10,002 nucleotides of DNA. It comes from Candidatus Uhrbacteria bacterium. Lineage in GTDB: Bacteria > Patescibacteriota > Patescibacteriia > 2-12-FULL-60-25. Position numbers and translations under genes: made by a program. The DNA is taken from NCBI GenBank assembly GCA_903828685.1, contig CAIKNB010000167.1:1-10002 (forward strand), read 5' to 3'. The notes under the pieces are model-generated. The model was not told the origin of the DNA. It saw nothing but the letters and a program-made list of their open reading frames with translations, and ran no database searches. This document shows, in pieces, positions 1 through 7,528 of the stretch. Positions within the stretch are counted from its first letter, which is position 1. Every line of letters starts with the position of its first letter.

Positions 1-2
1 AT

Positions 3-521
3 ACTCCCGCAAAATATCTGGAGGATCGTAAACGCGTGATCGATCAGCTCTCCTCTTTCAGCGTTGACGAGTTCGCTACGCGCAAAACGGATCTGGAGAA
101 TCGCGTGGAGAATTTTGAGGACTTGAGCCGGACCGTGGACGGCAAAGAAGTCAAGCTGGCAGCCGCGACCAACGATGCCGCGCTCCCGCTTTCGGTCCGC
201 GGTTTTAAGGGCTGCGTAATCAGGGACGGCGAAAAGCGGTTCGCACAGACTTCGAATATCGCGGATAAGCTGCTGGAAGACGCGGGACTTGTACCTGGCT
301 TCGCCGAAAAGTTCAATCCCGAGAAACAAGGCTTCGACCGCGTACCCATGGACCAGGCGGCAGGCGGCCGCGTGGTCTGGGTGGACAAAACCCAGATCGG
401 CAAGCCGCTGGAGGAGATGGAACCTGCGGCCAAACGCATCGCGCCGGGCTATCTGCTGACTTACGGCAATGAGACTTTGGCCGTGGACCTGGTCGCAAAA
501 TCCATCGCAGAAAAAATTTAG
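3..521 (+). CDS. Unrecognised protein, C-terminal part (5' end outside window)
   Basis: I do not recognise this protein. The frame is open from base 3 to a TAG at 519-521, and the upstream codons (reading TPAKYLEDRKR) look like ordinary protein, so I treat it as 5'-truncated by the window edge. An alternative is a GTG start at 36-38 preceded by GGAGG at 20-24, but the 11-base spacing is long. The visible 172 residues have a charged, helix-prone N-terminal part (Glu/Arg/Lys-rich, possible coiled coil), then a mixed alpha/beta region with segments such as RGFKGCVIRDGEKRF and AGGRVVWVDKTQ. No signal peptide, membrane segment or known catalytic motif is seen in this part. The stop lies 7 bases before the next gene's ATG, so the two are probably co-transcribed. 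Being a gene is fairly certain; its function is unknown. Confidence 0.75.
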   Translation, partial: TPAKYLEDRKRVIDQLSSFSVDEFATRKTDLENRVENFEDLSRTVDGKEVKLAAATNDAALPLSVRGFKGCVIRDGEKRFAQTSNIADKLLEDAGLVPGFAEKFNPEKQGFDRVPMDQAAGGRVVWVDKTQIGKPLEEMEPAAKRIAPGYLLTYGNETLAVDLVAKSIAEKI

Positions 522-528
522 GCTAACT

Positions 529-1860
529 ATGACGATCCCCCGCCGCTTAGCCGCGAACTTAATCGGAGTGTTTTTTTGCGCCAATCTGGCAATCATCTTG
601 TATTTCTGGTGGCTGGGTTCGCGAACTTTCATCCTGGGTGACGCGGGACGGCAACTTATCGCCTACGGACGCTTGAGCGGATTGCTCTTAGTTCTGCTCG
701 TGATGCTGCAGTTGATCCTGATCGGACGCACGGGCTGGGTAGAAAGAATCTTCGGTCTGGACAAACTTTCGCGTCTGCACCATTTGATCGGCATAGGCTT
801 GGTGACGCTGCTCGCGGCCCATCCCCTGCTTTTGATTTTTGGTTATGCTGCGCGCACGGGCAACGACTGGTGGAACCAATTCCTGGATTTCCAAAACTGG
901 CAAAACGTCCTGGCCGCCACCGTGGCTGCAGGCCTATTCTTCGTCGTGGTCTTGGCTTCGGCCATGGTTGTAGGCAAAAAGTTAAAATACGAAACCTGGT
1001 ATTTCATCCATCTCATCGCCTATCTCGCCATTTTGCTGGCTTTCGGGCATCAACTGGCCGTGGGTCGCGATTTGCAAGATAAAAACTTCGTGGCTTACTG
1101 GTACGGACTTTATGCTTTCGTGCTGCTCAACTTTTTGTACTACAGGGTCTTCTTGCTGTGGCGCAACTACGTGCGGCACGATTTTAAAGTCGAAAAAGTC
1201 ATAACCGAAACTTCAGACGTCGTTTCCATCTACATCAGCGCAAAAAACCTTCAACGCTTCAAGTACCAAGCCGGACAGTTCCTCATCGTGCGCTTTTTGG
1301 CCAAGAGTTTGTGGTGGCAAGCTCATCCTTTTTCGCTGTCCTCGGCGCCCGGTGAAAACTATTTGCGCCTGACCATCAAGCGCCTGGGCGACTTCACTGG
1401 TGCCTTGTGGGATCTCAAACCCGGGACCAAAATCATCGTTGACGGACCGCATGGCGTATTCACGGCCCGACAGGCGCAACGCGACAAACTGCTCTTCATC
1501 GCCGGCGGCATCGGCATCACGCCCATCCTTTCGCTATTCTCCAACCTCGCGCCGACACAAAAAAACTGCACGGTGCTCTACGCTAACCGCGATTTCAAAA
1601 CCACGGCCCTGCAAAACGAACTAAACGCCTTGGCCGCCAAAAACGATTGCCGCATCCACTACATCATGAGCCACGACCAGGATTGGTCAGGCGAAAGCGG
1701 ATATATGGATCGTGAAAAAATCATGCGCCTGGTTCCGGATCTCAAAGAGCGCGAGGTTTTTTTATGCGGCCCCGCGCCCATGATGCAAAGCGTGCTTAAA
1801 ATTTTGTCCAGCGAGGGCGTGCCTAAAAACCGCATCCATTACGAGAAGTTCAGTTTATGA
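529..1860 (+). CDS. Ferric-reductase-like membrane flavocytochrome (FRD transmembrane + FNR module)
   Basis: Predicted membrane oxidoreductase of 443 aa that would pass electrons from NAD(P)H via FAD to haems in the membrane. Residues 1-210 are hydrophobic with about six membrane spans. His85/His98 and His161/His174 are each 13 residues apart, the spacing of bis-haem ligands in ferric reductase/NADPH oxidase-type domains. From about 218 a ferredoxin-reductase-like module follows: HPFSLSS at 266-272 (flavin-binding motif, variant of the RxYS type), GGIGITP at 326-332 (pyridine nucleotide binding) and CGP at 413-415 near the C-terminus, ending in the family-typical aromatic tail (HYEKFSL). I chose ATG 529 because it starts right before the first membrane helix; the frame extends 60 bases upstream, but only inside the preceding gene. 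No strong Shine-Dalgarno is seen, and coupling to the upstream gene is likely. The electron acceptor cannot be told from sequence. Confidence 0.9.
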   Translation: MTIPRRLAANLIGVFFCANLAIILYFWWLGSRTFILGDAGRQLIAYGRLSGLLLVLLVMLQLILIGRTGWVERIFGLDKLSRLHHLIGIGLVTLLAAHPLLLIFGYAARTGNDWWNQFLDFQNWQNVLAATVAAGLFFVVVLASAMVVGKKLKYETWYFIHLIAYLAILLAFGHQLAVGRDLQDKNFVAYWYGLYAFVLLNFLYYRVFLLWRNYVRHDFKVEKVITETSDVVSIYISAKNLQRFKYQAGQFLIVRFLAKSLWWQAHPFSLSSAPGENYLRLTIKRLGDFTGALWDLKPGTKIIVDGPHGVFTARQAQRDKLLFIAGGIGITPILSLFSNLAPTQKNCTVLYANRDFKTTALQNELNALAAKNDCRIHYIMSHDQDWSGESGYMDREKIMRLVPDLKEREVFLCGPAPMMQSVLKILSSEGVPKNRIHYEKFSL

Positions 1861-3049
1861 CCCGTGTCACGAGTTTTTTCTGAGGGGCACGGGGAAGCTT
1901 AGTGACTCGCGGATTAGACAAGATGGTTCCGTACAAATCGATCAATAAATCAGCCAGGCGGTCCGTAGTGAATGCCTTGGCGGTGAGCATGGCTTGCCGG
2001 GACAGGCTGGTCCTAAGGTGTCTGTCGTTCAATATCCGGCCCATGCATTCGACGGCCTGTTTATGGTTGTCGACCAAGAAACCGTTGACTCCGTGCTTGA
2101 TGATTTCTGGAGCCACGCCCACGCGATAAGACACAGGCACCAAACCCTGCGACATGCCCTCGACCAAACTCAACGAAAAGCCTTCGTAACGCGAGCTGAC
2201 ATACAGCACGCTGCCGCGTTTGCGGCTCAAAAATCTTTTGATCGCCGGTTTTTCCAGATTGAACATCGGCTTCATGTTCGGACAACGCAGCTTCAGCCAC
2301 GGTTCCAACTTCTTGTTTTGGGTAATGCCTATCACCGGAAAATGCTGGCGTTTGAATTCATCAGCCGCGGCAATCAAACGATCCAGGCCTTTGAGCTCAA
2401 AATCAAAAACACCATTCCCCAACCGACCCAAGAATACGATGTCCGGATTGTCTTCCATTTTCTTGACCCGTCCCTTGAACCAATAATCCTCGATGGCGTT
2501 GTGTATCACTTTGATGTGTTCGCGCGGCACTCCGTTCTTCAGCAAGTCGTCTTTGACCGCTTCCGAGGTGGCAATGGCCACATCGGCTTTCTGGGCGGTA
2601 TATGCCTCGATGTCAGCGATGTCTTTCAGCGGTTTACGCGTCTGCAGATCCAACTCCCTGATGACCCCGGCATTCTTCATTTCACGGAATATATCGAGGA
2701 ACTTCTTTTCCAACTGCCAGCTCCGTGGAGTCTTCCTCAAAAATCCGTAAGTCGTGGAACCGAAGTGGGTCACGACCGGAATCGGAAAAGCAAGGAAAGT
2801 CAACGGCGTGTAGGTCGTACCCTGGATCAGATCGCATTTCAGGATCTCATCGCGCTGTTCCAACAGTGAATAAAAAAAGAGGATGTTGCCTACACCTCTT
2901 AGCTTAGCCGGCGGATCGATCAGTTGGAATTTGGGATAGACGTTCACCACCTCGACCCCTCGTGACTTGAGTTTAAGTGATATCAAATCGTTTATCTGAT
3001 GTGCTCCGGTCTCGATTTTCTTTTCGTTATGGATGAAAGCCACGCGCAT
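1850..3049 (-). CDS. GT4-family glycosyltransferase
   Basis: Predicted cytoplasmic or membrane-associated retaining glycosyltransferase with the GT-B fold, 399 aa, the usual length for GT4 enzymes. The N-terminal Rossmann half has a strand-helix start (MRVAFIHNE) and lacks a signal peptide. The C-terminal donor-binding half contains FLGRL followed by KGLDRLI at 206-226, the EGFSLSLVE stretch with Glu289 and Glu297 spaced as the E-x7-E motif of nucleotide-sugar binding, and APEIIKHGVNGFLV at 313-326. Donor and acceptor sugars are unknown; cell-envelope polysaccharide or glycolipid synthesis is the usual role. The 3' end overlaps the tail of the convergent flavocytochrome gene by 11 bases, so there is no room for an intergenic terminator. 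No good Shine-Dalgarno precedes the ATG. The gene stands alone rather than in a visible polysaccharide cluster. Confidence 0.93.
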   Translation of the reverse strand: MRVAFIHNEKKIETGAHQINDLISLKLKSRGVEVVNVYPKFQLIDPPAKLRGVGNILFFYSLLEQRDEILKCDLIQGTTYTPLTFLAFPIPVVTHFGSTTYGFLRKTPRSWQLEKKFLDIFREMKNAGVIRELDLQTRKPLKDIADIEAYTAQKADVAIATSEAVKDDLLKNGVPREHIKVIHNAIEDYWFKGRVKKMEDNPDIVFLGRLGNGVFDFELKGLDRLIAAADEFKRQHFPVIGITQNKKLEPWLKLRCPNMKPMFNLEKPAIKRFLSRKRGSVLYVSSRYEGFSLSLVEGMSQGLVPVSYRVGVAPEIIKHGVNGFLVDNHKQAVECMGRILNDRHLRTSLSRQAMLTAKAFTTDRLADLLIDLYGTILSNPRVTKLPRAPQKKLVTRVIN

Positions 3050-3106
3050 ATGCTGATTTCAACACATTTTTACCATTCCGGCAAGCACGAAACATGAAAC
3101 GAACAA

Positions 3107-3139
3107 AAAAACGGCCGTCTGATCATCGCGGCCGTTTTT
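3107..3139 (-). terminator. Rho-independent terminator, hairpin usable in both directions
   Basis: An 11-bp perfect stem (AAAAACGGCCG at 3107-3117 pairing with CGGCCGTTTTT at 3129-3139) with an 11-base loop whose ends can add a G-T pair. On the minus strand it lies 12 bases after the stop of the Cys-rich gene and is followed by T residues, so it should end that transcript before the glycosyltransferase. The plus strand also ends in a T run, but no plus gene reads into it. Confidence 0.88.
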
Positions 3140-3151
3140 GTTTATGAAAAA

Positions 3152-3310
3152 TCAACACGAGCAATCCTCTTCGCTCTCTTGGCAGCCTGTGCATTTGCAC
3201 TTCAGGTGATCCTGGCCGCAGCTATGCGCCGGATCCATGGCCGGCATCTCCTCGCCGCACATGTCGCACTTGTATCCCTCACAGGGCTTATTGCATTTTT
3301 TGCATTCCAT
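3152..3310 (-). CDS. 52-aa cysteine-rich CxxC protein, probable zinc-binding
   Basis: Small gene below usual ORF length cutoffs. It encodes 52 aa with 11 cysteines (positions 3, 6, 10, 15, 18, 31, 38, 40, 43, 50, 52). They form CxxC pairs: CKKC at 3-6, CDMC at 15-18, CTGC at 40-43, plus CKC at 38-40 and a CSC end. His29 and His35 could add ligands. The pattern suggests a treble-clef or zinc-ribbon-like metal-binding mini-protein; I recall similar small Cys-rich proteins in Patescibacteria genomes, but cannot search. The start is decided by an excellent Shine-Dalgarno (AAGGAGGTG, minus strand of 3316-3324) 5 bases before ATG 3308-3310. The TGA stop is followed by a strong terminator, so it is a monocistronic unit. 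Function unknown: metal storage, redox buffering or a protein-binding knuckle are all possible. A strong RBS and a private terminator suggest good expression. Confidence 0.88.
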   Translation of the reverse strand: MECKKCNKPCEGYKCDMCGEEMPAMDPAHSCGQDHLKCKCTGCQESEEDCSC

Positions 3311-3347
3311 ATATTCACCTCCTTTCGCGTAAAAGGTTTATAAGATA

Positions 3348-3356
3348 ATTCTAGCA
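3348..3356 (-). promoter_or_regulatory. Extended -10 promoter candidate for the Cys-rich gene
   Basis: On the minus strand the sequence reads TGCTAGAAT, an extended -10 (TG-N-TAGAAT, 5 of 6 to TATAAT). No convincing -35 lies 16-18 bases upstream, which extended -10 promoters tolerate. It would give a leader of about 30 bases including the strong Shine-Dalgarno. Confidence 0.45.
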
Positions 3357-3402
3357 CACAAATATCGCTTGGGCACTCAAACCAAAGAGCACAATATCGC
3401 AT

Positions 3403-3431
3403 TTGATTTGCTGCCCGTATTCCTTTACACT
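3403..3431 (+). promoter_or_regulatory. Sigma-70-type promoter candidate for the DHODH gene
   Basis: TTGATT at 3403-3408 and TACACT at 3426-3431 are separated by exactly 17 bases (4 of 6 matches each). Transcription would begin near 3438, only a few bases before ATG 3441 and about 39 bases before ATG 3477. It is divergent from the Cys-rich gene promoter. Confidence 0.45.
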
Positions 3432-3476
3432 CCCTTCATTATGAACGAAACCTGTATTTCTACACGCAATGCAATC

Positions 3477-4562
3477 ATGCGCTTTCTCTACGTCCACGTA
3501 CTCAAACCCATCCTCTTCTTATTCGATCCGGAAGATATTCACGACTTATTTTTGGGCGTGGGCAAATTCTTAGGAAACTTTTCGCTGACGCGCTGGAAGA
3601 CCCGGCTTTGGTTCGGTTATAAGAATTCGAAGCTCGAACAGACTGTCCGTGGCATCAAGTTCGTGAATCCTATCGGCTTGGCCGCGGGTTTCGACAAGAA
3701 TGCAGAAATTACAGATATCATTCCTGACGTAGGTTTTGGCTTTGAAGAAGTCGGTTCCATCACGGGTGAGCCTTGCGCAGGCAATCCCAAGCCGCGCTTG
3801 TGGCGCTTGCCCAAGTCAAAAGCTTTGGTCGTGTATTACGGTTTGAAGAATGACGGCTGCACGGTTCTTGCCCAGCGCTTGAAAGACAAAAAGTTCCGCA
3901 TCCCCATCGGTGTGAGCGTGGCCAAGACCAACAGTTCTTCCACGGTTGACGTTGATGCAGGCATAGCCGATTACGCCAAAACCTTCGAGACCATGAAAGA
4001 TATCGGGCAATACATCACGGTCAACATCTCTTGCCCCAATGCTTTCGGCGGCGAGCCGTTCACCGATCCGATCAAACTCGAAAAACTGCTCGCCAGGCTG
4101 GATCAGATCCAAACCGACAAGCCCGTGTTCCTCAAACTCGCGGTTGATTTGTCCGAAGCCGAAATCGACACGTTGCTGGATGTCGCATTGCAGCACCGCG
4201 TGCACGGCCTGGTCTGTACGAATTTGACCAAGAAGCGCGACAATCCCAAGATCGTGGAAAAGGACGTGCCAGCCCAAGGCGGCATCAGCGGCAAAGTTCA
4301 AGAGGAACTTTCGGACCGCGTCATTGCCCACGTGTACCGCAAGACCCAAGGCAAGATGATTATCGTGGGCTGCGGCGGAGTCTTCACGGCTGAAGATGCA
4401 TACAAAAAAATTCGCCTCGGCGCCACGCTCATCCAGCTTGTCACAGGAATGATCTTCGAAGGTCCGCAGGCCATCAGCAGCATCAATCAAGGATTGGTTA
4501 AATTATTGGAAAAAGATAGCTTCACGAACATCGCGCAAGCCATCGGTGCGGACAATAGGTGA
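3477..4562 (+). CDS. pyrD: Dihydroorotate dehydrogenase, class-2-like with Cys at the catalytic position
   Basis: FMN enzyme oxidising dihydroorotate to orotate, fourth step of de novo pyrimidine synthesis. The 361-aa protein (from ATG 3477) has the N-terminal helical extension of membrane-associated, quinone-using class 2 enzymes (MRFLYVHVLKPILFLFDPED). The barrel then shows GLAAGFDKN at 67-75, GFGFEEVGSIT at 86-96, GNPKPRLWRLP at 102-112, NISCPN at 183-188, CTNLT at 247-251, GGISG at 268-272, VGCGGV at 297-302 and MIFEGP at 325-330. In E. coli-type class 2 enzymes the NISSPN motif carries the catalytic base Ser; here it is Cys186, as in class 1 enzymes. The usual NRMGFNN segment is VYYGLKN (119-125). 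ATG 3441 would add 12 residues and cannot be excluded; neither start has a Shine-Dalgarno. No other pyr genes are in the window. The stop is one base from the end of the convergent HD gene. Confidence 0.93.
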   Translation: MRFLYVHVLKPILFLFDPEDIHDLFLGVGKFLGNFSLTRWKTRLWFGYKNSKLEQTVRGIKFVNPIGLAAGFDKNAEITDIIPDVGFGFEEVGSITGEPCAGNPKPRLWRLPKSKALVVYYGLKNDGCTVLAQRLKDKKFRIPIGVSVAKTNSSSTVDVDAGIADYAKTFETMKDIGQYITVNISCPNAFGGEPFTDPIKLEKLLARLDQIQTDKPVFLKLAVDLSEAEIDTLLDVALQHRVHGLVCTNLTKKRDNPKIVEKDVPAQGGISGKVQEELSDRVIAHVYRKTQGKMIIVGCGGVFTAEDAYKKIRLGATLIQLVTGMIFEGPQAISSINQGLVKLLEKDSFTNIAQAIGADNR

Positions 4563-4563
4563 A

Positions 4564-5142
4564 TCAAGTGGGCGACAGCTTCTTCAAGCCCTGCCACCAT
4601 TCGTTGGAATTCGTCTTTTGGATTTCGGCCAATAATTTTTTCGCCGACTCTGTCTTTAGGGCTTTAGCGACATTATCGATCCAATCCTGCGCATACGCAT
4701 GGCCTTGTTCCAGATATTCCTGGCCCGTAAGCGCTGTTTCAAGATAATCCGCGTCTTTGGCGATGATGCCGGCTGGCGTAGACTTTTCCTCAACCTGATT
4801 CCATAGATTGAAGATAGACGTGCCTATCTCCTCCAACGGAGCTGTCTGTTCTTGCGCAGCTCTGGTTTCGTCAGCCGACGCATAACGGCTAGCGACTTTA
4901 TGCAGATCGCCGACACGCGCTTCGGCCATGTCATGGAACACCAACATGGAACAGACTTCTTCGGGTTTGGCATAACCTTCGAGCGAGGCCAGGATGTAAC
5001 CAATCTGCGCGGCGCGCAACGAATGCTCGGCTACGGTATCCGGATGGCGAATGCCTAAAAGCTTCCAGCCTTCATGGCTCACGCGCCGCAGCTGCCCGAG
5101 CTCAAATACGAATTTGGCGATATTCTTGGTATCCATAATCAT
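4564..5142 (-). CDS. HD-domain phosphohydrolase (YfbR/HDDC2-like 5'-nucleotidase type)
   Basis: Predicted cytoplasmic metal-dependent phosphohydrolase, 192 aa. The HD signature is complete: His40 (TVAEHS), His70-Asp71 with Glu74 (FHDMAEARVGDL, 69-80), and Asp130 (KDADYLE, 129-135). Length, motif spacing and the HDMAEARVGDL segment fit the YfbR/HDDC2-type HD proteins, several of which dephosphorylate deoxynucleoside monophosphates; the substrate here is not determined. The start at 5142 shares one base with the stop of the preceding gene (TAATG), a sign of translational coupling; an in-frame ATG two codons later (5136) is the alternative. It is the last gene of the RlpA-ftsEX operon, and its role there is not obvious. 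Its stop lies one base from the convergent DHODH stop with no hairpin between. Confidence 0.88.
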   Translation of the reverse strand: MIMDTKNIAKFVFELGQLRRVSHEGWKLLGIRHPDTVAEHSLRAAQIGYILASLEGYAKPEEVCSMLVFHDMAEARVGDLHKVASRYASADETRAAQEQTAPLEEIGTSIFNLWNQVEEKSTPAGIIAKDADYLETALTGQEYLEQGHAYAQDWIDNVAKALKTESAKKLLAEIQKTNSNEWWQGLKKLSPT

Positions 5143-5900
5143 TATTTGTTGATGTTCACGATGTTCCCACACCACAGCCCGTCTTGTCCATCCACGGCGC
5201 AAATGCGATAGCTGTCAGTACCCGTGGGCGCGCTGTCGTCGACGAATGTACTGCTATTGATGTCCGTGAGATGCGCCAAGTAGCCGTCGCGCGGATAATA
5301 CGGATCGGCCACGTTTTGCGCACGCACCGGTTTGTACCACTTGAAACCTGCACCCGAATCAACGAACGGCGTCCACGAAAGCATGATTGTGCCGCTCGCG
5401 GCTGGCGTGACGCTCAATACGAGCTGATCGGACTGCGCAGTCTGGTACGCCTGAGTTGTCGAGCTGACGGGCTTTGGACTGACCGTGACCGGCAGCTTGT
5501 TCTTTATCGTGACTGTCTTAATGGCTGAACACACGCGCTCGGTTTTGGTGACCACGCACAAGGAATAATAGTACGTACCAGCATCCAGTGTCTCCATGAA
5601 ATTCGTCGAGTACCTATTGTTTGTCTCCCCCGCCACGACCCCATCCTGAATATATTTCTTGGCCGGCTTTTTGTCTGTGCGCACAATCTCATAGCGCACG
5701 AATTTTTTCGGGAATGAATATTTGTACCAGCGGAACTCCACGCCATGCGATTTCACGATGGGACGGAAATGGATTTTGGAATTGACCAGCGTGGACAAGA
5801 CCGCATCAGACGTCCCGGCCGCCCAAACAGCCTGTCCACTCAATAGGCAAAACGCTAATACGATTATCGGGACACTAAACGCCTGGACGATCTTGCGCAT
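5142..5900 (-). CDS. Secreted protein with two fibronectin-III-like repeats
   Basis: Exported protein of 252 aa with no recognised enzyme motif. Residues 1-28 form a classical signal peptide (MRK, hydrophobic core, cleavage after AVWAA). Two beta-sandwich repeats follow, about 54-132 and 172-250, joined by a Ser/Thr/Pro-rich linker (about 133-170). Both have a Trp-Tyr near the start (WYK at 58-60 and 188-190), a YYSLCV / YRICAV strand near the end, and a Cys pair (Cys115/Cys124; Cys234/Cys244) suited to a disulphide, consistent with life outside the cytoplasm. The start lies one base after the ftsX stop, and its own stop overlaps the HD gene, so it is tightly built into the operon. Inference: an extracytoplasmic adaptor or wall-binding partner of FtsEX. 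It could also be a general adhesin-like protein. Confidence 0.8.
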   Translation of the reverse strand: MRKIVQAFSVPIIVLAFCLLSGQAVWAAGTSDAVLSTLVNSKIHFRPIVKSHGVEFRWYKYSFPKKFVRYEIVRTDKKPAKKYIQDGVVAGETNNRYSTNFMETLDAGTYYYSLCVVTKTERVCSAIKTVTIKNKLPVTVSPKPVSSTTQAYQTAQSDQLVLSVTPAASGTIMLSWTPFVDSGAGFKWYKPVRAQNVADPYYPRDGYLAHLTDINSSTFVDDSAPTGTDSYRICAVDGQDGLWCGNIVNINK

Positions 5901-5901
5901 G

Positions 5902-6822
5902 TTATTTCTTCAGATACTTGCCGACCGCGGCCCAGGATGAGAGCGCCACGAGCGCGGCCAGTGAACCGCCTTGGATCAGCAAGAGTTGCCACCAGTTGCC
6001 CACGAAGTACGTGACCAAGCCCGCATCAGAGCCGTCCAGCAATCCCTTGAGTTGCGGATCCGCGTAATATGCGGCCACGTAAACCACAGCCGCGGAGAAC
6101 AATAACGCGAACAAGGCGAGGAAGATGCCTTCGAGTACGAACGGAAGACGGACAAAAGCGTTGCTCGCGCCGACCAGACGCATGACGCCGATTTCCTCGC
6201 GCTGGGTATAGATGGCTACGCGGATGGCGTTGAACACGATGAGGATAGAAAAAAGCGCAAAGACCGCGATAAGGCACGTGCCAAAGAGCTGCACCGAGCG
6301 GCTGATGTCGCGCACGCGATTGATGGTGTCGGTATGATCTTCGAAATCCTTGGACGAGATGGCAAAGTCGAATTGCGGATTCTTGAGCGCCTCCAGCAGG
6401 AACGGATAATCCGCGGTGCGCTTGGCCTTGATGACGAGCGACGCTCCCAGCGGATTCTGATCAAGCTCGTTGAGTGCGCCGATGATCTTGGGCTCGGCAG
6501 CATGCATTTGTTTGAATTGCTCAAGCGCCTTGTCCGCGGTCAGCAGATTCGCGTCTTTGACTTGCGGCAGCGAAACCATGAAGAAGCGCGCCTGCTCCAG
6601 CACGGCCTGCGGCGTATCCGGCTGGAAATAAACGGTCACGTCTACTTTATTCTCGAGTTGGTGCACGGCATTAGTCAGCAGCACGTTGACTCCGATAAGC
6701 ACGTTGACCGAGAGCAGCGCCAGGACCAACACGAAAACCGTGGTCAAAGCCAGCCACAGGTTGCGCGTGAAATGCTTCCAGGAAGAAGCCACGATGCGCC
6801 AAAAGTTGATGAAAAAGGACAT
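5902..6822 (-). CDS. ftsX: Cell division ABC transporter permease-like subunit FtsX
   Basis: Membrane partner of FtsE, 306 aa (family usual about 300). Topology fits FtsX: TM1 at about 22-50, a large extracytoplasmic domain at about 51-176 beginning with ENKVDVTVYFQPDTP (57-71), then three C-terminal membrane helices at about 178-204, 228-252 and 277-298. The cytoplasmic loop after TM2 has the conserved YTQREEIGVMRLVGAS (205-220), the contact region for the ATPase. FtsX does not transport; it transmits ATP hydrolysis to external peptidoglycan hydrolases or their activators during septation. The start is 15 bases after the ftsE stop and the end is one base before the fibronectin-like gene. No clear Shine-Dalgarno is seen, suggesting translation coupled within the operon. 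Identification is certain. Confidence 0.96.
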   Translation of the reverse strand: MSFFINFWRIVASSWKHFTRNLWLALTTVFVLVLALLSVNVLIGVNVLLTNAVHQLENKVDVTVYFQPDTPQAVLEQARFFMVSLPQVKDANLLTADKALEQFKQMHAAEPKIIGALNELDQNPLGASLVIKAKRTADYPFLLEALKNPQFDFAISSKDFEDHTDTINRVRDISRSVQLFGTCLIAVFALFSILIVFNAIRVAIYTQREEIGVMRLVGASNAFVRLPFVLEGIFLALFALLFSAAVVYVAAYYADPQLKGLLDGSDAGLVTYFVGNWWQLLLIQGGSLAALVALSSWAAVGKYLKK

Positions 6823-6837
6823 GGGATTCGTTTTGGG

Positions 6838-7524
6838 TTATACGGGCAAAAGGTATTTGCCTTCGGCATGATCCGAGGCCACGCGGCCCTCGCTTAAAGT
6901 AATGACGCGGCGACGCAAAGCATTTACCACTTCGCGGTTGTGCGTCACAAGCACGACCGTGGTGCCGAAGGCGTTGATCTTGAGCAATAAATCGATGATT
7001 TCGCGCGTATTGATGGTATCCAGATTGCCTGTGGGTTCGTCGGCCAATAGAATCTTGGGCCGGTGCACCAAGGCGCGGGCGATGACCACGCGCTGTTGCT
7101 CGCCACCCGAGAGCTGGCGCGGAAAACGTTCGAGCTTTTCGTCCAAGCCCACGATCTTGAGCACCTGCGGCACGACTTCGCGGATGCGCCGCCCGGAGAC
7201 GCCCGCCACTTCCAGCGCAAATGCCACGTTCTCGTACACGGTCTTGCGCGGCAGGAGCTTGAAATCCTGGAAAACCACACCAATCTGCCGGCGCAAAAAC
7301 GGAATGTCGCGCTGCGGCACACGCGTGATATCCCAGCCTCCGATCTCGATTTTGCCGCGCGTCGGCCGTTCCTCGGCGATGAGCAGCTTAGCCAGCGTAG
7401 TCTTGCCCGCGCCGCTCTGACCCACGATGGAGACGAACTCCCCGGGCTGGATGGTCAAAGTGACGTCAGCCAGTCCGTGGATGTTGGGATGATAGATCTT
7501 GGAAATGTTTTGCAGGTTGATCAT
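6838..7524 (-). CDS. ftsE: Cell division ATP-binding protein FtsE
   Basis: Cytoplasmic ABC-type ATPase that pairs with FtsX at the division site, 228 aa (family about 220-230). All ATPase motifs are intact: Walker A GQSGAGKT at 35-42, Q-loop Gln86 (VVFQDFKLLP), signature LSGGEQQ at 138-144, Walker B ILLADEP at 158-164 followed by the D-loop NLD, and switch His195. The VFQDFKLLP stretch and GNLDT are typical of FtsE. ATG 7524 is chosen because it lies 4 bases after the upstream stop and matches the usual short N-terminus (MINLQNISK); an in-frame ATG at 7560 would overlap the upstream gene. The short C-terminal extension after the switch region ends EGKYLLPV. Function as FtsE is certain by context with ftsX. 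Confidence 0.96.
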   Translation of the reverse strand: MINLQNISKIYHPNIHGLADVTLTIQPGEFVSIVGQSGAGKTTLAKLLIAEERPTRGKIEIGGWDITRVPQRDIPFLRRQIGVVFQDFKLLPRKTVYENVAFALEVAGVSGRRIREVVPQVLKIVGLDEKLERFPRQLSGGEQQRVVIARALVHRPKILLADEPTGNLDTINTREIIDLLLKINAFGTTVVLVTHNREVVNALRRRVITLSEGRVASDHAEGKYLLPV

Positions 7525-7528
7525 GTGG

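Noticed and set aside
1855..1885. Terminator between the flavocytochrome and glycosyltransferase genes
   Set aside because: Only a 4-bp CGTG/CACG stem precedes the T run, and the stretch is coding for the glycosyltransferase tail.
1994..2869. 291-aa plus-strand open frame
   Set aside because: It is antisense to the glycosyltransferase, which has complete GT4 motifs; the plus-frame protein has no recognisable domain and no Shine-Dalgarno.
3816..4490. 224-aa minus-strand open frame
   Set aside because: It is antisense to the dihydroorotate dehydrogenase, whose motifs are clear; its His/Asp-rich composition is typical of a shadow frame.
6334..6897. 187-aa plus-strand open frame across ftsX and the end of ftsE
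   Set aside because: It is a shadow of two firmly identified genes and has no promoter or ribosome site.
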